Shown piece after piece: positions 1 to 4,368 of a DNA stretch of 5,680 nucleotides. Below the pieces are notes generated by a model. That model saw only the letters and a list, made by a program, of their open reading frames with translations. It did not search any database and was not told the origin of the DNA. The stretch is from Clostridia bacterium. Lineage in GTDB: Bacteria; Bacillota; Clostridia; Oscillospirales; CAG-272. Within the stretch, counting starts at the first letter, position 1, and each line of letters opens with the position of its first letter. Both the position numbers and the translations under genes were made by a program. The DNA lies in assembly GCA_017411935.1 (NCBI GenBank), contig JAFQPC010000193.1:1-5680 (forward strand), given 5' to 3'.

Positions 1-13
1 GAACCGATACGGA

Positions 14-21
14 AGAAAGGA
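14..21 (+). promoter_or_regulatory. Ribosome binding site of ileS
   Basis: AGAAAGGA lies seven bases before the ATG at 29, a normal Shine-Dalgarno position for a Gram-positive gene, and supports that start. Only 28 bases precede the gene, so its promoter and any leader element (a T-box is common upstream of ileS in Bacillota) would be outside the window and cannot be judged. Confidence 0.85.
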
Positions 22-28
22 ACTCAAC

Positions 29-3000
29 ATGCAGGAGAAATTTGACACAAAATATTCCTTTGTTGAAAATGAAAAAGAGGTCCTCGGCTTTTGGGAAGAA
101 AATGATTGCTTCCACAAGCTGAAGGCAAAGAACGAGGGTGGTCCCAAGTACCGCTTTATTGACGGACCGATCACCGCAAACAACCCGATGGGCGTTCACC
201 ACACCTGGGGCAGAACCCTGAAGGATACCTTTATCAAATATCACGCAATGAAGGGCTGTGATACCCACTACCGCAACGGCTTTGACTCGCAGGGTCTTTG
301 GGTTGAGGTTGAGGTCGAGAAGGAGCTTGGCTTTAAGACCAAGCACGACATCGAGGAGTACGGTCTTGACAAGTTCACCGAAAAATGTATTGACCGTGTC
401 AAGAAGTTCTCGGGTGTCATCACCGAGCAGTCCAAGCGTCTCGGTCAGTGGATGGATTGGGATAATTCCTACTTCACCTACACCGATGAAAACATTCAGG
501 GAATCTGGCTCTTCCTCAAAAAATGTCACGAGGGCGGCTGGATCCGTCAGGTCTACAAGCCGATGCCTTGGTGCTCGCGTTGCGGAACCTCGCTCTCCGA
601 GCACGAAATGACGGGCTCTTATAAAGAGATCGAGCACGAGGCAGTTTTCTTCAAGCTTCCCATTCTCGGAACAAACGACTACATTCTCGTATGGACGACG
701 ACTCCTTGGACGCTCTCGGCGAACGTCGCACTCGCCGTCAACCCCGAAATGACCTACGTCCGTCTGCACGTCGCGGGGGAGGAGCACAACTACGTCACCT
801 CGCTCAACTACTACAAGCAGAAGTTCGAGGGCAAGGACGGTGTCGAGCTGCTTGCCACGATGAGCGGTCGCGATCTCGAAGGACTGACCTACGAGACCTG
901 CTTCCCCGAAATGGAGGAGCAGAAGTTTGAGCACAAGATCGTCCTTTGGGACGAGGTTGCCGACGACGAGGGATGCGGCGTCGTTCACATCGCCCCCGGA
1001 TGCGGCGCCGAGGACTTTGCTCTCGGTGAATCGATCGGTCTGCCTAAGATCATTCCCGTCGACGAATACGGTATTTTCTACGACGGCTTCAGCTTCCTCT
1101 CGAAACTCGACGCACAGGAGTGCCGCGCGCTCGTTTTCGAAGAACTGAAGAAGAGAAACAAGCTCTTCTACACGCACAAATATAAGCACAGCTATCCCGT
1201 TTGCTGGAGATGTAAGAAGGAGATCATCTTCCGTCTCGGCAAGGAATGGGCGATCGCCGTGGACGAGCTTCGTCCCCGCCTCATTGCCAACGCAAAGAAG
1301 GTTCGTTGGGAGCCCGCTTACCAAGGTAAGAGAATGCTCGACTGGCTCGAAAATATGTCCGATTGGAACATCTCGAGAAAGCGTTTCTACGGTCTGCCCC
1401 TGCCCTTCTATCTCTGCCCCGATTGCGGTGAGCTGACGGTCATCGGCTCGAAGGACGAGCTCTATGAGCTTGCTGTGGACAAAGCCAAGGTCGACGCAAT
1501 TCCTCATCTCCACCGCCCGTGGATCGACGAAGTCAAGATCGCCTGCCCCAAGTGCGGTAAGCCGGTTGAGAGAGTGACGCAGGTCGGTGACGTTTGGCTC
1601 GACGCAGGTATCGTTCCCTTCTCGACGATGAAGTATCTGACCGACAAGGAATATTGGAAGCAGTACTTCCCCGCAGAGCACGTGCTTGAAATGAAGGAGC
1701 AGATCCGTCTGTGGTTCTATTCGATGCTCTTTATGTCTACGGTCCTTGTGGACGAGCCGCCCTACGAGCGTGTCAGCACGCACGGTATGGTCGTTTCCGA
1801 GGACGGAAGCCGCTTCTCCAAGACCGGCTTTATGATCCGCTTTGACGAAGCCGCCGACATCATCGGTGCCGACGCTTCGCGTTATATCTTCGCATCTTCC
1901 TCGACTTCGACCGACGTTCGCTTCGGTTTCAACCTCGGCGACGAGGCAAAGAGAAAGCTGCTTGCATTCTGGAATCTCGAGACCTTCTTCTCGACCTACG
2001 CTGACATCGACGGTGTCAAGGTCGATCTCTCGAAGCTCGACGCTTCGAAGCTCTGCCCCATCGACCGCTGGCTCGTGATCCGCACCAATCAGTTTATTAC
2101 CGAGGCAACGAAGTATATGGACGACTACTCCACCCGTGAGGTCGTTGTCGCCTTTGAAGCCTTCGTCAACGACATCTCCAACTTCTATATCCGCGTCAAC
2201 CGTGCTCGCTTCTGGGCAGGTGCGGACTCGGAGGATAAGCAGAACGCATACAGCGTGCTCTTCTATGCGATCAAGACCATCGCGCAGGTCATGGCACCCA
2301 TCGTTCCCTTCATCACCGAGACCACGTGGCAGAGATTTATCAAGAGATATTCGAACGAGGATGCCGTCTCGATCTTCCTGACCGACTATCCGACGGTAGC
2401 CCCCGCCCTTGACATCAAGGACGACGCGATCCTCTCCGACGTTGAACGCGCAAGAGAGATCATCTCGCTCGGTCTGAAGCTCCGTAACGAAAAGCAGATC
2501 AAGATCCGTCAGCCCCTGCCGACGATCTACGTTTCCAAGAACGATGCAAATCACAGTGCGATCGCAACCTTCGGTTCGGTCATCCGCAGTGAGATGAACG
2601 TTCTCGCGATCGAAGAGATCTCGGATGCTTCCGCGCTCGAATCGAACTTCCTGACCGTCAACTTCAAGGTCGCAGGACGCGTGCTCAAGAACCGCGCCAA
2701 CGACGTAAAGGCTTACCTCGCGGGACTTGACGCAGAGGCTCAGCAGACCCTCTCCGACAAGGTCAAGGCGGGAGAGGCGATCGACGCGCTGGATCTGACG
2801 GGCATCGAAGCAGATGTCTTCACCGTCAACTCCCAGCCCAAGGCAAACGTTGCGATCTATAAGAACGGCGACGAGTTCATCGCGCTTGATACGACGATCT
2901 CCGAGGAGCTCCAGAGAGCCGGCATTCTCCGTGACATCGTCCGTCAGTGTCAGGTCTTCCGTAAGATGGCAGGCTTTGACGTCAGCGACAGGATCTATAT

Positions 3001-3166
3001 CGCATTCGCGACCGAGTCCGAGCTGATCGCAAGCATCGTTGAGGAAAAGAAGGATCAGCTCTCGCGCGACCTTCTCGCTTCCTTTGAAGCTCCCACCGCA
3101 CCCGAATACACGGGTACGATCGAGCTCGACGGCGCCACCGTAACGGTAACGCTGCAAAGACAGTAA
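29..3166 (+). CDS. ileS: Isoleucyl-tRNA synthetase, type 2 (IleRS2-like), with altered GVHH signature
   Basis: Cytoplasmic class I aminoacyl-tRNA synthetase that activates isoleucine with ATP and charges tRNA-Ile. At 1045 aa it has the length of full bacterial IleRS. Visible in order: Rossmann catalytic half with the HIGH-equivalent GVHH at residues 55-58; CxxC at 182/185; the CP1 editing domain with the Thr-rich WTTTPWTL at 222-229, His320 and Asp329 spaced nine apart as in the known editing pocket; CxxC at 392/395, 463/466 and 506/509; the ISRKRFYG block at 448-455; DVWLDAG at 521-527; the KMSKS-equivalent RFSKT at 595-599; then a helical anticodon-binding domain and a C-terminal extension including ELQRAGILRDIVRQ (960-973). 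No C-terminal cysteine zinc cluster is present, which with this C-terminal block favours the type 2 (eukaryote-like) branch over the E. coli type. Several signature residues are unusual (see findings), but the frame is intact and all domains are present, so a working enzyme is expected. LeuRS and ValRS were considered; the overall order and C-terminal block fit IleRS better. A terminator follows 16 bases after the stop, so this is the last or only gene of its transcript. Confidence 0.95.
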   Translation: MQEKFDTKYSFVENEKEVLGFWEENDCFHKLKAKNEGGPKYRFIDGPITANNPMGVHHTWGRTLKDTFIKYHAMKGCDTHYRNGFDSQGLWVEVEVEKELGFKTKHDIEEYGLDKFTEKCIDRVKKFSGVITEQSKRLGQWMDWDNSYFTYTDENIQGIWLFLKKCHEGGWIRQVYKPMPWCSRCGTSLSEHEMTGSYKEIEHEAVFFKLPILGTNDYILVWTTTPWTLSANVALAVNPEMTYVRLHVAGEEHNYVTSLNYYKQKFEGKDGVELLATMSGRDLEGLTYETCFPEMEEQKFEHKIVLWDEVADDEGCGVVHIAPGCGAEDFALGESIGLPKIIPVDEYGIFYDGFSFLSKLDAQECRALVFEELKKRNKLFYTHKYKHSYPVCWRCKKEIIFRLGKEWAIAVDELRPRLIANAKKVRWEPAYQGKRMLDWLENMSDWNISRKRFYGLPLPFYLCPDCGELTVIGSKDELYELAVDKAKVDAIPHLHRPWIDEVKIACPKCGKPVERVTQVGDVWLDAGIVPFSTMKYLTDKEYWKQYFPAEHVLEMKEQIRLWFYSMLFMSTVLVDEPPYERVSTHGMVVSEDGSRFSKTGFMIRFDEAADIIGADASRYIFASSSTSTDVRFGFNLGDEAKRKLLAFWNLETFFSTYADIDGVKVDLSKLDASKLCPIDRWLVIRTNQFITEATKYMDDYSTREVVVAFEAFVNDISNFYIRVNRARFWAGADSEDKQNAYSVLFYAIKTIAQVMAPIVPFITETTWQRFIKRYSNEDAVSIFLTDYPTVAPALDIKDDAILSDVERAREIISLGLKLRNEKQIKIRQPLPTIYVSKNDANHSAIATFGSVIRSEMNVLAIEEISDASALESNFLTVNFKVAGRVLKNRANDVKAYLAGLDAEAQQTLSDKVKAGEAIDALDLTGIEADVFTVNSQPKANVAIYKNGDEFIALDTTISEELQRAGILRDIVRQCQVFRKMAGFDVSDRIYIAFATESELIASIVEEKKDQLSRDLLASFEAPTAPEYTGTIELDGATVTVTLQRQ

Positions 3167-3182
3167 TCACAAATAAAAAAAC

Positions 3183-3219
3183 ACGGCGGTTCGAAGCATC
3201 GAGCCGCCGTATTTCTTTT
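3183..3219 (+). terminator. Intrinsic terminator of ileS, probably bidirectional
   Basis: ACGGCGGTTCGA (3183-3194) pairs with 3199-3210 to give a 12-bp stem (one G-T wobble) around a four-base AGCA loop, followed by TTTCTTTT at 3212-3219. On the left flank the plus strand has AAAAAAA at 3175-3181, so a transcript from the minus strand would also have a hairpin followed by a U run. It can therefore end both ileS and readthrough from the convergent AraC-type gene. Confidence 0.9.
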
Positions 3220-3292
3220 GACGCGGCTTTTCACCCTCCCCTACCGGTTTATAAAAAATTTCGTGCGTGCGCTTCCCATTTCTCTTCCGAAG

Positions 3293-3329
3293 AAAAAGCC
3301 GCGGCTTTTTTGAAAAAGCCGAAAAAGCC
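3293..3329. repeat. Triple AAAAAGCC repeat with overlapping palindromes
   Basis: AAAAAGCC occurs at 3293-3300, 3313-3320 and 3322-3329, with its complement GGCTTTTT at 3303-3310. The first copy and the complement form an 18-bp perfect palindrome (3293-3310); the complement and the second copy form a second hairpin with an 8-bp stem and a two-base turn (3303-3320). The two structures share an arm and exclude each other. Because A and T runs flank GC cores in both directions, either could act as a weak terminator, but the loops are very tight. Function is uncertain. Confidence 0.7.
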
Positions 3330-3370
3330 AATAACAATAACAATAGCAATAGCAATAACAATAACAATAT
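3329..3370. repeat. Hexanucleotide tandem repeat, seven CAATAR-type units
   Basis: Seven contiguous six-base units fill this stretch: CAATAA, CAATAA, CAATAG, CAATAG, CAATAA, CAATAA, CAATAT. The only variable base is the sixth, and the first six units read symmetrically (A A G G A A). The block lies between convergent genes, downstream of the AraC-type gene on its coding strand. It is a simple-sequence repeat that could vary in copy number by polymerase slippage. It is not at a promoter or inside a supported gene, so phase variation of expression is not obvious. Confidence 0.9.
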
Positions 3371-3373
3371 ATT

Positions 3374-3403
3374 GGAGGAGGAATAATTCTCCGAATCTCC
3401 TCC
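3374..3403. repeat. Bulged inverted repeat (hairpin) downstream of the AraC-type gene
   Basis: GGAGGAG (3374-3380) pairs with CTCCTCC (3397-3403), and ATTC (3386-3389) pairs with GAAT (3393-3396) around a TCC loop, leaving a five-base bulge at 3381-3385. This gives eleven paired positions. No U run follows on either strand, so it is not a classic terminator. In a transcript of the AraC-type gene it would sit about 50 bases after the stop codon and could protect the 3' end, which is inference. Confidence 0.55.
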
Positions 3404-3450
3404 CCCTCTTTCCCAAAAGAGCTCAAATGAGCAGATAGATTTCCTTTTGT

Positions 3451-4245
3451 TTAAATCTCTTTCGGCTTCTTTCCTGTCACCGCGGAAAAGGCGCGATAAA
3501 ATCCCGAGGTGCTTCCGAAGCCGCTCTCAAACGCCGCGTCGATCGGTCTCTTTCCGCTTCGGATCAAGGTCACGGCGTGCTCCACCCGACACCGAACGAT
3601 ATATTCCTGGAGCGTTACTCCCGTATATTCCTTAAAAATGCGCGAAAGGTGCGACGGACTGACGTACAGCGCCGCCGCGATCGTCTCACGCGAAAGATCG
3701 CCCTCCAAATGCTCGTGCAGATAGGAGATCGCCTTACATACCGTTGCATACTGTGCCCGCCCCGTTACGGCGGGGCTCTTTTTTTCCAAGCCAAGCAACC
3801 GCGCCGTCGAGATCACCATCGAGGTAATACGGTTGGCGATCCACTCGTTCCGATACGGAAGCTCCCGTTCGATCTCTTTTCGGATCGAGGCAAAGTCCTC
3901 TAAGATCCTCGTATGATATTCGTTGTTTTTTGGCAACAGCGAGGCTCTCTCTTTCTCAAAAAACAGCGCAACACAGCCCTCAGCTGGATACACGGTGATC
4001 GGCAAAAAGATCACCTGCTCCATCACGAGCGGCTCGGCGGAGACCACTTCCTCAAGATAGCGAAGATCGCCGCGCGAAAAGATCAGAACGTCGTCCCTCT
4101 CCACCGAAAACACCTCTCCGTTGATATTCCAACGCCCCTCACCCGACATGATGTGCACGAATTTGAGCTCGTCAAAGCTCATCGGCATCTCACGATGTCC
4201 CGATTCTTTTTTCGTCACCCGATATTGAAAAGGAAAAGATTCCAT
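3451..4245 (-). CDS. AraC-family transcriptional regulator (cupin sensor plus double HTH)
   Basis: DNA-binding regulator of 264 aa, a usual length for two-domain AraC proteins. Residues about 10-100 look like the AraC-type cupin ligand-binding domain, with the block HIMSGEGRWNINGEVFSVERDD starting at 31 and a following beta-rich stretch. Residues about 165-264 are the AraC DNA-binding domain: the first helix-turn-helix lies at about 183-209 (ETIAAALYVSPSHLSRIFK) and the second at about 233-258, ending in the family signature GFGSTSGFYRAFSAVTGKKP. The ATG at 4245 is preferred because GAGGTGA lies just before it; a GTG at 4260 in frame would add five residues but would consume that ribosome binding site and leave almost no leader. 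The gene is divergent from the flavoprotein gene across 123 bases, which suggests that it controls that gene and itself. The ligand is unknown; many members with this architecture sense sugars or aromatic compounds. No membrane segment or signal peptide is seen. Confidence 0.93.
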   Translation of the reverse strand: MESFPFQYRVTKKESGHREMPMSFDELKFVHIMSGEGRWNINGEVFSVERDDVLIFSRGDLRYLEEVVSAEPLVMEQVIFLPITVYPAEGCVALFFEKERASLLPKNNEYHTRILEDFASIRKEIERELPYRNEWIANRITSMVISTARLLGLEKKSPAVTGRAQYATVCKAISYLHEHLEGDLSRETIAAALYVSPSHLSRIFKEYTGVTLQEYIVRCRVEHAVTLIRSGKRPIDAAFESGFGSTSGFYRAFSAVTGKKPKEI

Positions 4246-4249
4246 ACGC

Positions 4250-4256
4250 TCACCTC
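4250..4256 (-). promoter_or_regulatory. Ribosome binding site of the AraC-type gene (decides the start)
   Basis: On the minus strand GAGGTGA lies four bases before the ATG at 4245-4243. It matches the extended anti-Shine-Dalgarno sequence over seven bases. It lies within the codons that would follow the alternative GTG at 4260, so the ATG is the better start. Confidence 0.8.
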
Positions 4257-4272
4257 TCACCCTATTTTCCTA

Positions 4273-4287
4273 TATTGTAGCACAATA
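4273..4287. promoter_or_regulatory. Small palindrome over the -10 of the AraC-type gene
   Basis: TATTGT and ACAATA flank a three-base AGC spacer, giving perfect six-base arms that cover the -10 element of the minus-strand promoter. It may be an operator for a dimeric repressor, but six-base AT-rich arms can arise by chance and partly reflect the promoter sequence itself. Confidence 0.35.
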
Positions 4288-4302
4288 ATGGAATTTTTGC
4301 AA
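4274..4302 (-). promoter_or_regulatory. Promoter of the AraC-type gene
   Basis: Reading the minus strand, TTGCAA (4302-4297) serves as the -35 and TACAAT (4279-4274) as the -10, separated by exactly 17 bases. A TG one base before the -10 gives an extended -10 (TGCTACAAT). Transcription would begin near 4267, leaving about 22 bases before the ATG. The -35 matches consensus at four of six positions and the -10 at five of six. The -35 lies inside one of the TTTTGCAA repeats, so a protein bound there would compete with RNA polymerase. Confidence 0.75.
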
Positions 4303-4313
4303 CTCTTTTGCAA
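4295..4313. promoter_or_regulatory. Candidate AraC-type operator: two TTTTGCAA copies 11 bp apart
   Basis: TTTTGCAA occurs at 4295-4302 and 4306-4313, so the two copies face the same side of the helix. Flanking GAATTT (4291-4296) and AAATTC (4315-4320) also make the region an imperfect inverted repeat, because the TTGCAA core is itself palindromic. AraC proteins carry two helix-turn-helix units that contact successive major grooves, which fits this spacing. The site ends 21 bases before the -10 of the flavoprotein gene, covering its -35 region, and includes the -35 of the regulator gene. Assignment to this regulator is inference from position. Confidence 0.6.
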
Positions 4314-4331
4314 GAAATTCTCCCCCGTGCT

Positions 4332-4340
4332 TGTTATAAT
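4332..4340 (+). promoter_or_regulatory. Extended -10 promoter of the flavoprotein gene
   Basis: TGTTATAAT contains a perfect TATAAT (4335-4340) preceded by TG with one base between, an extended -10. No good -35 is found 16-18 bases upstream; the nearest TTGCAA (4308-4313) is 21 bases away. A promoter with a strong -10 and a poor -35 that abuts a repeat is typical of activator-dependent promoters. The start of transcription would be near 4347. Confidence 0.8.
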
Positions 4341-4354
4341 AAAACTATCAAACC

Positions 4355-4361
4355 AAAGGAG
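4355..4361 (+). promoter_or_regulatory. Ribosome binding site of the flavoprotein gene
   Basis: AAAGGAG lies seven bases before the ATG at 4369, a strong and well-placed Shine-Dalgarno sequence that fixes the start. An in-frame ATG three codons later (4378) is less well spaced. Confidence 0.9.
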
Positions 4362-4368
4362 AATATTT

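Larger units (their letters stand above)
3220..3450. other. Non-coding gap between convergent genes, rich in repeats
   Basis: This stretch has no supported gene on either strand. Apart from the hairpins and hexamer block listed separately, it holds a short GCTCA/TGAGC inverted repeat at 3421-3432 which, on the minus strand, is followed by TCTTTT 20 bases after the AraC-type stop codon and might be a weak terminator. The rest (3220-3292) shows no clear structure. It would form most of the 3' untranslated region of the AraC-type transcript if that runs on to the bidirectional terminator at 3183-3219. Confidence 0.6.

Noticed and set aside
1..28. T-box leader of ileS
   Set aside because: Only 28 bases precede the gene and they show just the ribosome binding site; no T-box sequence or antiterminator stem can be seen in the window.
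3167..3367. Minus-strand open frame with a poly-Leu start (66 codons)
   Set aside because: It starts at a TTG inside the hexamer repeat, runs straight through the ileS terminator hairpin, has no ribosome binding site and resembles no known protein. The Leu run is simply the repeat read in frame.
3329..3370. CRISPR array
   Set aside because: The units are six bases long and directly adjoining, with no spacers.
3241..3426. Minus-strand open frame with Cys-Tyr repeats (61 codons)
   Set aside because: The CYCYCY run is the same hexamer in another frame, and the rest lacks domain features. There is no convincing start signal.
4246..4260. Longer AraC-type start at the GTG at 4260
   Set aside because: The extra codons are the ribosome binding site of the ATG at 4245, and the predicted transcript start near 4267 leaves no room for another one.
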